The translations under genes and the position numbers were made by a program. The notes beneath the pieces are model-generated. The model made no database searches and had not been told where the DNA came from. It saw nothing but the letters and a program-made list of their open reading frames with translations. A stretch of 64,000 bases of DNA from Mycobacterium marinum (GTDB taxonomy: Bacteria; Actinomycetota; Actinomycetes; Mycobacteriales; Mycobacteriaceae), in NCBI RefSeq assembly GCF_003391395.1, contig NZ_CP024190.1, positions 3,224,001-3,288,000 on the forward strand, given 5' to 3'. Shown in pieces: positions 54,901 to 63,104 of this stretch. Positions within the stretch are counted from its first letter, which is position 1, and every line of letters starts with the position of its first letter.

Positions 54901-56292
54901 GAGGTGGTGGAGGTCTTCGGGCGAGGTGACGATGTGTTCGGGTACGACCACGACTCGTCCGCCGCCGAGGAGGGCGCCCAAGATTTCCCAGACGGAGTAG
55001 TCGAAGGCGTAGGAGTGGCATTGTGACCAGACCTGGTTGGTGGTGGGTCCCAGTTGCGGGGTCAGGGTGGTGGTCAGGGTGGTGGCGTTGTGGTGGGTGA
55101 TGGCTACGCCTTTGGGGGTTCCGGTGGTGCCGGAGGTGTAGATCAGATACGCCAGGTCATGGGGGTCGGGCGGGGGTAGCGGGGTGGTGGGGTGGTCATC
55201 GACGGTGAGGGTGTCGAGAGTGATCACCGGAACACCACTGGCAGCGGTGCTGGTGCTGGTGCTGGTGCTGGTGGGGAGGTGTTGGGCGAGTTCGGTGGTG
55301 GTCAACACGGCGGCGGGGGTGGTGTCGGTGAGCATGAACGCGATACGCGTGGGGGGGTGGTGGGGGTCGATGGGGAGGTAGGCGGCCCCGGTTTTGAGGA
55401 CGGCCAGGATCGCCAGGATGGCGTGGTCGCTACGCGGTAGCAGCAGCGCGACGACCGCACCCGCTCGAGCCCCGTAGGTGGTGGTGAGGTGGTGGGCGAG
55501 TTGGGTGCTGGCCGTATCGAGGTCGTGGTAGGTCCAGGTGCGGCCCTCAAACGTCAGGGCCGGGGCGTGGGGGTGAGCGACCACCACGCTGGCGAAGGCG
55601 GCCGGGATCGAGATCGCCGCCGTGGTGGCGGGAGTGTGCAGGGTGGGGTGGTTGCCCCAGGTGCGTAGTTGGGTGTGTTCGGTGTCGGTGAGTAGGTCGA
55701 GGTGGTGCAGGGGCTGATCGGGGTGGGTGGTGAAGGCGTGCAGGGTGTGGTGCAGGCGGGTGGCCAGGGTGTTGATGGTGGTGGGGTCATAGACGTCGGT
55801 GCGGTATTCGATGGTGCCGGTCAGGGCCGGCGCTGTGTCGGGGCTGGTGGCGTGTTCGCCCAGGGAGATGACCAGGTCCATGCGGGCGGTGTGGGTGCTG
55901 ACCGGGTAGGGACTGATCCGGGCCTCACCCAGGCGCATTTCGGCGCCGGTGGTGTCGTGTTGGGTCCAGGGGTGGTTTTGGAAGGCGAGCATGACCTGGA
56001 TGAGGGGGTGGTGGGTGCGGGAGCGGGTGGGCTGCAGGTGTTCGACCAGCAGTTCGAAGGGCACGTGTTGGTGTTCGAACGCGGCCAGGCTGTCCTCGCG
56101 GATGTGGGCCAGCAGGTCGGTGGGAGTGTCTGCGGGGTGGGTGTGGGTGCGTAGCACCAGGGTGTTGACGAAAAACCCGATCAACTCATCGAGGTGGGGG
56201 TGGGTGCGTGCGGCGATCGGGACACCGATCGCCACATCGTCGGTGTCGGCGAGGGTGGCCAGGACCACGGTCAGGGCGGCGTGGATGACCAT
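51925..56292 (-). CDS. NRPS second fragment: C2 C-terminal part, A2, T2, C3, A3 N-terminal part
   Basis: This open frame of 1455 residues, as called from ATG 56292, begins inside C2 (MVIHAALTVVLATLADTDDV). It carries a full A2 (IYTSGTTGTPKGVAITHHN, NAYGPTETTIYATT), T2 (DSFFDLGGDSLSAMRL) and C3 (LLIHHIAADGWSLGP, the HHxxxDG catalytic motif), and the start of A3. It then shifts frame near 51976 and ends PRPTPMTWRI. A2 lining residues by alignment to GrsA read D-Y-W-S-I-A-A-I-Y-K. No epimerase domain is present. Confidence 0.87.
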   Translation of the reverse strand: MVIHAALTVVLATLADTDDVAIGVPIAARTHPHLDELIGFFVNTLVLRTHTHPADTPTDLLAHIREDSLAAFEHQHVPFELLVEHLQPTRSRTHHPLIQVMLAFQNHPWTQHDTTGAEMRLGEARISPYPVSTHTARMDLVISLGEHATSPDTAPALTGTIEYRTDVYDPTTINTLATRLHHTLHAFTTHPDQPLHHLDLLTDTEHTQLRTWGNHPTLHTPATTAAISIPAAFASVVVAHPHAPALTFEGRTWTYHDLDTASTQLAHHLTTTYGARAGAVVALLLPRSDHAILAILAVLKTGAAYLPIDPHHPPTRIAFMLTDTTPAAVLTTTELAQHLPTSTSTSTSTAASGVPVITLDTLTVDDHPTTPLPPPDPHDLAYLIYTSGTTGTPKGVAITHHNATTLTTTLTPQLGPTTNQVWSQCHSYAFDYSVWEILGALLGGGRVVVVPEHIVTSPEDLHHLLATEHVSVLSQTPSALAMLAPTTLDVETVIVAAEACPAKLVDQWAPGRALLNAYGPTETTIYATTSNPLQPDTNPVPIGAPVPGAALFVLDSSLRPVPPGTVGELYVAGAGVGVGYWRRGGLSAARFVACPFGAAGSRMYRTGDLVCWGPDGQLQYLGRADEQVKIRGYRIECGEVAAALAALDGVEQAVVIARTDAPGQPRLVAYYTTTTTGGGGIDTAWLRDRLSEVLPAYMVPAAFVVIDALPLTVNGKLDRRALPAPDYTTTSAQAYVAPQGPVEEVLASLYAQILGVDGVSAADSFFDLGGDSLSAMRLVAAANTTLHTGLRVADVFDTPTITGLAHRVGADPVAQLPLVAGERPALVPLSFAQSRLWFLEQLQGPSAVYNIPVVLDLDGPLDTEALGAALDDVITRHETLRTRFPSIDGTGYQDILPPDQAEIFWQVVDAQGWTPQHLRTAIDEAASYRFDLAAEIPIRATVLHTGPDQHVLVLLIHHIAADGWSLGPLARDLDTAYTARTAGHPPVWVPLPVHYADYSLWHHQLLGDPHDPASLLATDLAYWRHTLAGLPEHLALPTDRPYPPIADYRGASHQFSWPPELTTAIHTLAHTHHVSVFMVIHAALTVVLATLADTDDVAIGVPIAARTHPHLDELIGFFVNTLVLRTHTHGHHTPTDLLAHIREDSLAAFEHQHVPFELLVEHLNPTRSRTHHPLIQVMLAFQNHPWTQHDTPLALGEARISPYPVSTHTARMDLVISLGEHATSPDTAPALTGTIEYRTDVYDPTTINTLATRLHHTLHAFTTHPDQPLHHLDLLTDTEHTQLRTWGNHPTLHTPATTAAISIPAAFASVVVAHPHAPALTFEDRTWTYHDLDTASTQLAHHLTTTYGARAGAVVALLLPRSDHAILAILAVLKTGAAYLPIDPHHPPTRIAFMLTDTTPAAVLTTTELAQHLPTSTSTSTAASGVPVITLDTLTTSMTTPPPRYPRPTPMTWRI
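52450..54599. repeat. NRPS internal direct repeat, module 2 to 3 unit
   Basis: This unit is nearly identical over about 2.1 kb to 55680-57829 (offset about 3230 bp). It covers C3, T2 and the C-terminal part of A2 here, against C2, T1 and the C-terminal part of A1 there. Differences are a few bases plus the one-G deletion. Confidence 0.85.
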
Positions 56293-57829
56293 GAAGACCG
56301 AGACGTGGTGGGTGTGGGCCAGGGTGTGGATCGCGGTGGTTAGTTCGGGGGGCCAGCTGAATTGGTGGCTGGCGCCGCGGTAGTCGGCGATCGGGGGTAG
56401 GGGCGGTCGGTGGGCAGGGCCAAGTGTTCAGGGAGTCCAGCCAGGGTGTGGCGCCAGTAGGCCAGGTCGGTGGCCAACAGACTGGCCGGGTCGTGGGGGT
56501 CGCCGAGGAGTTGGTGATGCCACAGGCTGTAGTCGGCGTAGTGCACCGGCAACGGCACCCACACCGGCGGGTGCCCGGCGGTGCGGGCGGTGTAGGCGGT
56601 GTCCAGATCACGGGCGAGCGGGCCCAGCGACCAGCCGTCGGCGGCGATGTGATGAATCAGCAACACCAGCACGTGCTGGTCGGGCCCGGTGTGCAAGACG
56701 GTGGCGCGGATCGGGATCTCGGCGGCCAGATCGAAACGGTAGCTGGCGGCTTCGTCGATAGCGGTGCGCAGGTGTTGGGGTGTCCAACCCTGGGCATCCA
56801 CCACCTGCCAGAAGATTTCGGCCTGGTCGGGGGGCAGGATGTCTTGGTAGCCGGTGCCGTCGATGCTGGGAAAGCGGGTGCGCAGGGTTTCGTGGCGGGT
56901 GATCACATCGTCGAGTGCGGCCCCGAGTGCCTCGGTGTCCAGCGGCCCGTCCAGATCCAGGACCACCGGGATGTTGTAGACCGCCGACGGGCCTTGAAGC
57001 TGCTCAAGAAACCACAATCGGGACTGGGCAAACGACAACGGCACCAACGCCGGACGCTCACCGGCGACCAACGGCAGCTGAACGACCGGGTCGGCCCCGA
57101 CACGGTGTGCTAACCCGGTGATGGTCGGGGTATCGAACACATCAGCAACCCGCAGACCGGTGTGCAGGGTGGTGTTGGCGGCGGCGACCAAACGCATCGC
57201 TGAGAGCGAATCCCCACCCAGATCAAAGAAAGAGTCGGCGGCGCTGACCCCGTCCACACCGAGGATCTGGGCATAGAGGCTGGCCAGCACTTCTTCCACC
57301 GGCCCCTGCGGCGCCACATAAGCCTGCGCGCTGGTGGTGGTGTAGTCGGGGGCGGGCAGGGCACGGCGGTCGAGTTTGCCGTTGACCGTCAACGGCAACG
57401 CGTCGATCACCACGAACGCGGCCGGAACCATATACGCCGGCAGGACTTCACTTAACCGGTCACGCAGCCACGCCGTATCGATCCCACCGCCACCGGTGGT
57501 GGTGGTGGTGTAGTAGGCGACCAAGCGGGGTTGGCCGGGGGCGTCGGTACGGGCGATCACCACCGCCTGCTCCACCCCATCGAGTGCAGCCAGAGCAGCG
57601 GCGACTTCTCCACATTCGATGCGGTAACCACGGATCTTGACTTGCTCATCAGCGCGGCCCAAATACTGCAGTTGCCCATCAGGACCCCAACACACCAGAT
57701 CACCGGTGCGATACATCCGCGACCCGGCCGCCCCGAACGGACACGCCACAAACCGGGCCGCACTCAACCCACCCCGACGCCAATACCCCACACCCACCCC
57801 AGCACCGGCCACATACAACTCACCCACAG
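55680..57829. repeat. NRPS internal direct repeat, module 1 to 2 unit
   Basis: This is the partner of 52450-54599. Identity ends sharply at 57829 (after ACCCACAGTCCC), where the adenylation specificity cassette of module 1 begins. Confidence 0.85.
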
Positions 57830-60221
57830 TCCCCGGAGGCACCGGACGCAACCAGCCATCGAGCACAAACACCCCGGCCCCGGGCACGGGTGCGCCGATG
57901 GGCACCACCGTCTGGCCGGCGTGGAGAGGGGCGGTGATGGTGGCTGCCACGGTGGTTTCGGTGGGGCCGTAGGCGTTGAGCATGATCCGCCCTGGTGCCC
58001 AGCGATTCAGTAGGTCAGCAGGACAGGGCTCACCTCCGGTGAGGAGGGTGGTGTTTTCCAGTCCTTCTGGTGGCAGGTTCTGGAGTGCAGCGGGGGTTTG
58101 GCTGAGAACGGTGACCTGCTCGTCGATGAGGAGGTGGTGCAGGTCGTGGGGTGAGGCCACGATGTGTTCGGGTACGACCACGACCCGTCCGCCGCCGAGC
58201 AGGGCGCCCAAGATTTCCCAGACGGAGTAGTCGAAGGCGTAGGAGTGGCATTGCGACCACACCCCGTCGGCGGGGATGTCGAGATCGAGTTGGGTGGTCA
58301 GGGTGGTGGCGTTGTGGTGGGTGATGGCCACGCCTTTGGGGGTTCCGGTGGTGCCGGAGGTGTAGATCAGATACGCCAGGTCATGGGGGTCGGGCGGGGG
58401 CAGCGCTGTGGTGGGGTGGTCATCGAGGTTGGTGAGGGTGTCGAGAGTGATCACCGGAACATCACTGGCAGCGGTGCTGGTGCTGGTGCTGGTGCTGGTG
58501 GGGAGGTGTTGGGCGAGTTCGGTGGTGGTCAACACGGCGGCGGGGGTGGTGTCGGTGAGCATGAACGCGATACGCGTGGGGGGGTGGTGGGGGTCGATGG
58601 GGAGGTAGGCGGCCCCGGTTTTGAGGACGGCCAGGATGGCGAGGATGGCGTGGTCGCTACGCGGTAGCAGCAGCGCGACGACCGCACCCGCTCGAGCCCC
58701 GTAGGTGGTGGTGAGGTGGTGGGCGAGTTGGGTGCTGGCCGCATCGAGTTGTTGGTAGGTCCAGGTGCGGCCCTCAAACGTCAGGGCCGGGGCGTGGGGG
58801 TGGGTGGCGACCACGCTGGTGAAGGCGGCCGGAATCGACACCGCGGGTGCGGTCACGGGAGCGGTGAGGGTGGGGTGGTTGCCCCAGGTGCGCAGTTGGG
58901 TGTGTTCGGTGTCGGTGAGTAGATCGATTGCGGAGACCGACTGGTCGGTGCCGTTGATCATCGCCGTCAAGATTTGTTCTAGGCGTTGTGCCAAGACTTC
59001 GGTAGTCGCAAAGTCTGACGCGGGGTCACCGGTTCCTTGGGTACTCACCAGTAGTTCGTGACCGTTGTTTTGGAAGTAGATTCCGAAACCGGCGACACCG
59101 CCGAAGGCAATACAGATGGCTGTTGCCGGGGCTTGCCCGAACGGGTGGGTCGCGGTGCTGGGGATGAAATTGACTGCCAGGCCGGCGTTGGCTTGCGCGC
59201 GCATGCGCCTGTGGTCTTGGTTTTGCAGGGTTTCTACGGGGAATCGCTGATGTTGCACCGCTTTTTCGATCCGGGCATGGGTGTGTCTGCAGAACTGGGC
59301 GATGCTGGATCCCGGTGTGGAGGTCAACGTTAACGGGACAGTGCCCACCATCAACCCGGTGAAGGTCATTGACTCAGGTTCGACACGGCGGCTCACCGGG
59401 AAATCGATGACAACCTCAGAGTGGTGATCGCACCACTTTCCGACCAGCAGCGCGCACGCCGCGGTTAATATCGCCGATCGGCGCACTCCTAGCGCCCGGC
59501 AAAGTTTCTGCACCCCGGTGACGATCGCGGGATTCAGCTGCACCGGCGCGGAAACGCCGTCGCTTTCGGTGTTGTCGTCTAGGGGGCTGACGAAGCGATA
59601 ATCGACATCGTTTGCGGGCAGATGATTTGCCCAATAGTTGTGATCGCTGTCGTAGTCAGGCGAGTTCTCGTAGGTGGTCTCGAGGGCGATGAGGTCCTGC
59701 AAGGAACCGATGAAGCTCGGAGGAACCGGAGCATCAGCGATCAGGGCTGAGTAGATGATAGCGATCCGGTTGCAGTGGACCATCAAGCCGAATCCGTCAC
59801 TGACGAGATGATGGAAACAGGAATAGAAATAGAATTGGTCGGTACTGACCTGGTATAGAGCGTATCTGTGCAAGCGTTCGTCGAGTGCCATGGGCTGATT
59901 TCGGCTCAGTAATGCACGCCGGTAGGCCTCTTGGACAGGGTCGTCATATGAGCGGAGATCATAAAACGGCATTTCAACGTCATCGCCGGGGTCAATGTGC
60001 TGAGAAACTTCGCCGTCTTTTTCGAAGAAAACAGCTCTGAGTGAATCGCTTTCCTGCAACGCTTGCTGTATGGCCGTTTCGAGAATGTGCGGAATTATCG
60101 GGCCATCGATCACGACAAAATTTGCGATGTTCCATCGCGGCCCAGTGCCGTTGATCTGCAGGTCAAGCCAGATGCCCAGCTGGCCGCGGGTTAAAGGCAA
60201 TCCGCCCTGCCGTGGCCCCAC
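56340..60221 (-). CDS. NRPS first fragment: C1, A1, T1, C2 N-terminal part
   Basis: This is the first 1293 residues of the synthetase from GTG 60221. The frame is open to TTG 60272, but GGAGGT favours the GTG. C1 has the intact SCFHHLVSDGFGL motif and is divergent from C2 and C3, so it may accept an acyl starter or a partner protein's product. A1 has IYTSGTTGTPKGVAITHHN and NAYGPTETTVAATI, with lining residues D-Y-W-S-L-G-A-V-A-K by alignment to GrsA. T1 is DSFFDLGGDSLSAMRL. C2 follows and is cut by the one-G loss at 56393-56397. Confidence 0.88.
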   Translation of the reverse strand: MGPRQGGLPLTRGQLGIWLDLQINGTGPRWNIANFVVIDGPIIPHILETAIQQALQESDSLRAVFFEKDGEVSQHIDPGDDVEMPFYDLRSYDDPVQEAYRRALLSRNQPMALDERLHRYALYQVSTDQFYFYSCFHHLVSDGFGLMVHCNRIAIIYSALIADAPVPPSFIGSLQDLIALETTYENSPDYDSDHNYWANHLPANDVDYRFVSPLDDNTESDGVSAPVQLNPAIVTGVQKLCRALGVRRSAILTAACALLVGKWCDHHSEVVIDFPVSRRVEPESMTFTGLMVGTVPLTLTSTPGSSIAQFCRHTHARIEKAVQHQRFPVETLQNQDHRRMRAQANAGLAVNFIPSTATHPFGQAPATAICIAFGGVAGFGIYFQNNGHELLVSTQGTGDPASDFATTEVLAQRLEQILTAMINGTDQSVSAIDLLTDTEHTQLRTWGNHPTLTAPVTAPAVSIPAAFTSVVATHPHAPALTFEGRTWTYQQLDAASTQLAHHLTTTYGARAGAVVALLLPRSDHAILAILAVLKTGAAYLPIDPHHPPTRIAFMLTDTTPAAVLTTTELAQHLPTSTSTSTSTAASDVPVITLDTLTNLDDHPTTALPPPDPHDLAYLIYTSGTTGTPKGVAITHHNATTLTTQLDLDIPADGVWSQCHSYAFDYSVWEILGALLGGGRVVVVPEHIVASPHDLHHLLIDEQVTVLSQTPAALQNLPPEGLENTTLLTGGEPCPADLLNRWAPGRIMLNAYGPTETTVAATITAPLHAGQTVVPIGAPVPGAGVFVLDGWLRPVPPGTVGELYVAGAGVGVGYWRRGGLSAARFVACPFGAAGSRMYRTGDLVCWGPDGQLQYLGRADEQVKIRGYRIECGEVAAALAALDGVEQAVVIARTDAPGQPRLVAYYTTTTTGGGGIDTAWLRDRLSEVLPAYMVPAAFVVIDALPLTVNGKLDRRALPAPDYTTTSAQAYVAPQGPVEEVLASLYAQILGVDGVSAADSFFDLGGDSLSAMRLVAAANTTLHTGLRVADVFDTPTITGLAHRVGADPVVQLPLVAGERPALVPLSFAQSRLWFLEQLQGPSAVYNIPVVLDLDGPLDTEALGAALDDVITRHETLRTRFPSIDGTGYQDILPPDQAEIFWQVVDAQGWTPQHLRTAIDEAASYRFDLAAEIPIRATVLHTGPDQHVLVLLIHHIAADGWSLGPLARDLDTAYTARTAGHPPVWVPLPVHYADYSLWHHQLLGDPHDPASLLATDLAYWRHTLAGLPEHLALPTDRPYPRSPTTAAPATNSAGPPN

Positions 60222-60511
60222 TGATGAACCTCCGATATTACCTATAGCAAGCGGGAAATGGTACCTACGCAAGCTGGAAAGCTATGCGTCCAGACTTGTT
60301 AAGGCAGCTACTTCGCCGCAACGTGCACGGCCAATTTACACATGCGCAGCGCAAACCTTCAACTGGCGACAACTTGGGACCACATATGAATTTTTTAAGT
60401 TCCCCGCCACCGCCACTGCAGCGCCCGCTCATGCGGGCGGGATCAATCGCGATGGCGCGGGTATCGAGTGTCATGGCCTGGTAAGCGTCCCTCAGAGTGG
60501 TGGGGTTTGGG
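60222..60511. promoter_or_regulatory. Probable NRPS promoter region
   Basis: These 290 bases lie between the NRPS start and the ISL3 copy at 60512. A Shine-Dalgarno GGAGGT (minus strand, 60228-60233) is clear. An AT-rich patch at 60385-60402 and a GCCCGC-TCAT-GCGGGC hairpin at about 60424-60439 are present. No regulator-binding palindrome is certain. Confidence 0.45.
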
Positions 60512-60683
60512 GGCTCATCCGGAAATGGGGTGAAGGTGAGGGTGGCCAATCCCGGGTTGATGGGGGCGTGTCCGTGAGCTGAGGCGGGCCCGGGCGGCAG
60601 ATGATGCAGGTCCCTACGCCTTTGCCGCCTGCCGTGCCCGGGGAGCCCTCTGTCTGACGTTACGTGCTGCTGCTGACACGATC

Positions 60684-61292
60684 GTGCGGACGGTCGAGTG
60701 GGAGGTGACGACAACTGATGCCGCTGTCGACGGTGATCTCACGGTGTGTTTTGCACGCTGCTCGATGATGGGCAGCGTGGCTGTCCGGGGTGTGGTATCC
60801 AGGGCCGTTACCGCGACACCGTGGTCCGCACGGTTACTGATGTGCCGGTGGTTTTGCATCCCTTGCGACTGCGACTGCGGGTGCGGGTGCCGCCGCTATC
60901 GGTGTGCCAATGCCGCCTGTCAGCGGGAAGTGTTCGCCCACAACACCGATCGTCTGGCCCGGCGCGGCTGGTCGACCACCCGTCGGTGTGCCCGCTACAT
61001 TCTGCGCCGGTTGATGATCGACCGGACCACGGTAGCGGCGGTCGGCCGCGGGTTGGGGTTGTCCTGGGACACCGTGAACACCATCGCCGTCGACGCCACG
61101 CAGATGATCGTGGTCGCCGACACAACCCGCCTGCACCTGGACGGGGTGTGGGTCATCGGTGTCGATGAGCACCGCTGGGTGCACACCCGCCATGCCGTCG
61201 GGGATGGGTTCGGCACCGTGATCATCGACTTGACCCCGGTGCTCGACAGCACCGGCCCTGCCCGGCTGCTTGATCTGGTGGCGGGGCGCTAA
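60684..61292 (+). pseudogene. ISL3-family transposase, N-terminal fragments
   Basis: This encodes the zinc-finger and helix-turn-helix part of a diverged ISL3 transposase in at least three frames (LLDDGQRGCPGCGIQGRY; NTDRLARRGWSTTRRCARYI; GRGLGLSWDTVNTIAVDATQ). It stops at VAGR-stop and is then interrupted by the IS1634-type element. It is non-functional. Confidence 0.85.
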
Positions 61293-62970
61293 GCGGCTGC
61301 CCTGAAGACCTGACCTGAGTTAGGACATTTTGCTTAGTGCCCTGGGTCGGGGATGTTGAGGCTGGCCAGAATTTGTCGCTGGGGCTCGGGGATCTCGGGT
61401 GGGAATGTCTCGGTGGTCCCGTTGTGGCGATGGTCGCTGAGCGAAGGGGCCGCAGCTGGTTGATGACGTTGGCGATGGCCAGGGCGGTGCGTTCCTGGAT
61501 GTTGTGGGCCACGGCCAGGGCGGTGACGACGATCGTGAGGTGGGCTTTGATGGCGTCGCAGGTTCGGTGGAATATCGGCCGGGCACGAAGGTCGCTCTTG
61601 GACATCCGGAATGAACGCTCGATCCGCCACAACTCGTGGTAGTGGGCGATCACTTCTCCCGCGGGCATGACCGTGGTGGGGACGTTGGTGACATAACCCT
61701 TGAGGCCGACCAGCGATTGCGCGCGAGCCAGGCTGGCCCCGTCGAGGACGCGGTCTCCGGCGGCGGTCTTGACGAAGCGAGTAGATTTGGCGACACGGTC
61801 ACCGTTGACCACCGCCCGCGCACGATATTCTTGGGCGTAGAGCGTCTTCTGGTCGCGGCGGTCCCGTTTGGCCGAGTACGCCCAGATCGCCCGCCAGGCG
61901 TTGGTGTGTTCGTCGGGATCCCAGATTGGCTCAGCGCAGTTCGCCAGATCGTTGACGGTGGTGTTGGCGTGCCGAGGGCTGACGGTGTCGATGATCTGAC
62001 CGTCAGTGAAAACATCGCCATGCCCATGGAAATGCGACTCCAGATCGCCGGGCGCTTTGGTCATCCGCGAGCCGACGATGAACCCCAGCCCGGCCTCATC
62101 CAACGCGGCCAGGTTCGATGCCGACAGCATGCCGGCATCAGCGGCGATCACCATCGGCGTGCCACCGAGATCATGGCGGGCCGCGAACGCGGTAACGACC
62201 GGGATCAACATGGTCGTCTCGGCGGTGTTTCCCTCGAAACACCCGATCTCCACAGGGAATCCGCTGCGGTCGACCAACAACCCGACAACGATTTGCGGAT
62301 CAACGCGACGCTCCTTAGAACACCCGATCTTGCGCAGGTCGTCCTCATTCTCGGCCTCGAAATACAAGGTGGTGACGTCATAGAGCAGAAGGCTCAAACC
62401 GCCCCGATCCGCGGCGTGTGTGAAGCATTCGGCCGCGATCTGCTCCCGGTAGTTGCCGGTGTTGACCTTGGCGAGATGCCGTTGAATCGTCCTATAGGAC
62501 ACAGTGTCTGCGCCGAGGTCGGCGAGTACTCGGGCAGCGGCGGCCTTGCTGGTGAGCTCGACGATCCGGGCGATCACCAAGTCCCGGAACACCGAGTCCT
62601 CGATCACATCGAAGCCCAGCCAGTCATAAACCGTGCCGAGCACGTCGTAGAGCAACCGCGAATGTGTGGCCGCGGTACGCCCGGCCGGCACCGGAGCACC
62701 CTGGGGCACACCTGGCGACAAGGACAAGGTACCCGAGCGCCAGTCGGCGACGCCATCGATGGACTGGGTGGTCCGAGCGTGCACCTCGATATCGAGAACG
62801 CCTTGATCCTCGGCCACGATCCGGCGGGCCTGCTCAAGTAAGATTCCCAGCTAGGCATCGGTGTGCGCCGACCCCACATGCGCCAGGATTGTCTGCTGAC
62901 CTCGATGTTTCCGCACGACCTGCACCGCCACCGCGCCCGAGGCCGTGCGCACCTTCCGCACGTACGCCAC
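61222..62970 (-). pseudogene. IS1634-family transposase, in-frame stop
   Basis: The natural start is GTG 62970 (MAYVRKVRTASGAVAVQVVR). A TAG at 62851-62853 replaces a codon in HTDA-stop-LGILLEQAR. From 62817 a 531-residue frame continues with the IS4-group DDE core (LLLYDVTTLYFEAENEDD, VIAADAGMLSASNLAAL, YHELWRIERSFRMSKSDLR). The stop lies beyond the element's left end, so the last 31 residues are encoded by the ISL3 target. It is probably inactive unless it initiates downstream. Confidence 0.85.
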
Positions 62971-63077
62971 CGCCCGAAATTACCCGCTTAGTGCCCCAAA
63001 CAGGGCACTAAGATCACAGAACTCGCAGGTCAGCGAATCGCAGTTTCAAAAGACGGCCGAAGGTGACCTAAGTCAGG
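61315..63077 (-). mobile_element. IS1634/IS1549-type insertion sequence with CCTGAC duplication
   Basis: The ends are CTGAGTTAGGACA (left) and, in reverse, CTGACTTAGGTCA (right). CCTGAC flanks both sides. Removing the element restores the spacing of the ISL3 transposase (34 nt between GAAGACCTG and GTCGAGGTGG, as in copy 1). Subterminal 12-bp inverted repeats CTTAGTGCCCTG lie at 61333 and 63012. A 10-bp-stem hairpin sits at 62987-63012. Confidence 0.85.
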
Positions 63078-63104
63078 CCTGACTATCAGCGCAGAGCGCC
63101 TCTT

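Larger units (their letters stand above)
49917..60221 (-). other. Three-module NRPS locus, C-A-T-C-A-T-C-A-T-TE (one gene, three frameshifts)
   Basis: Read as one gene from GTG 60221 (GGAGGT lies 6 bases upstream) to 49917, it is 10305 bp. Adding one base at each of three sites gives 10308 bp, exactly 3436 codons. The sites are the G-run at 56393-56397 (five G here, six in the duplicate at 53162), CATCGAGGT-GGTG near 51976, and the C-run near 51820 (three C versus four in module 1). Domains on the minus strand are: C1 60.2-58.9 kb, A1 58.9-57.35, T1 about 57.2, C2 57.1-55.7, A2 55.7-54.1, T2 about 54.0, C3 53.9-52.45, A3 52.4-50.9, T3 about 50.8, TE 50.6-49.9. The product would be a tripeptide, possibly N-acylated. 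Confidence 0.85.
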
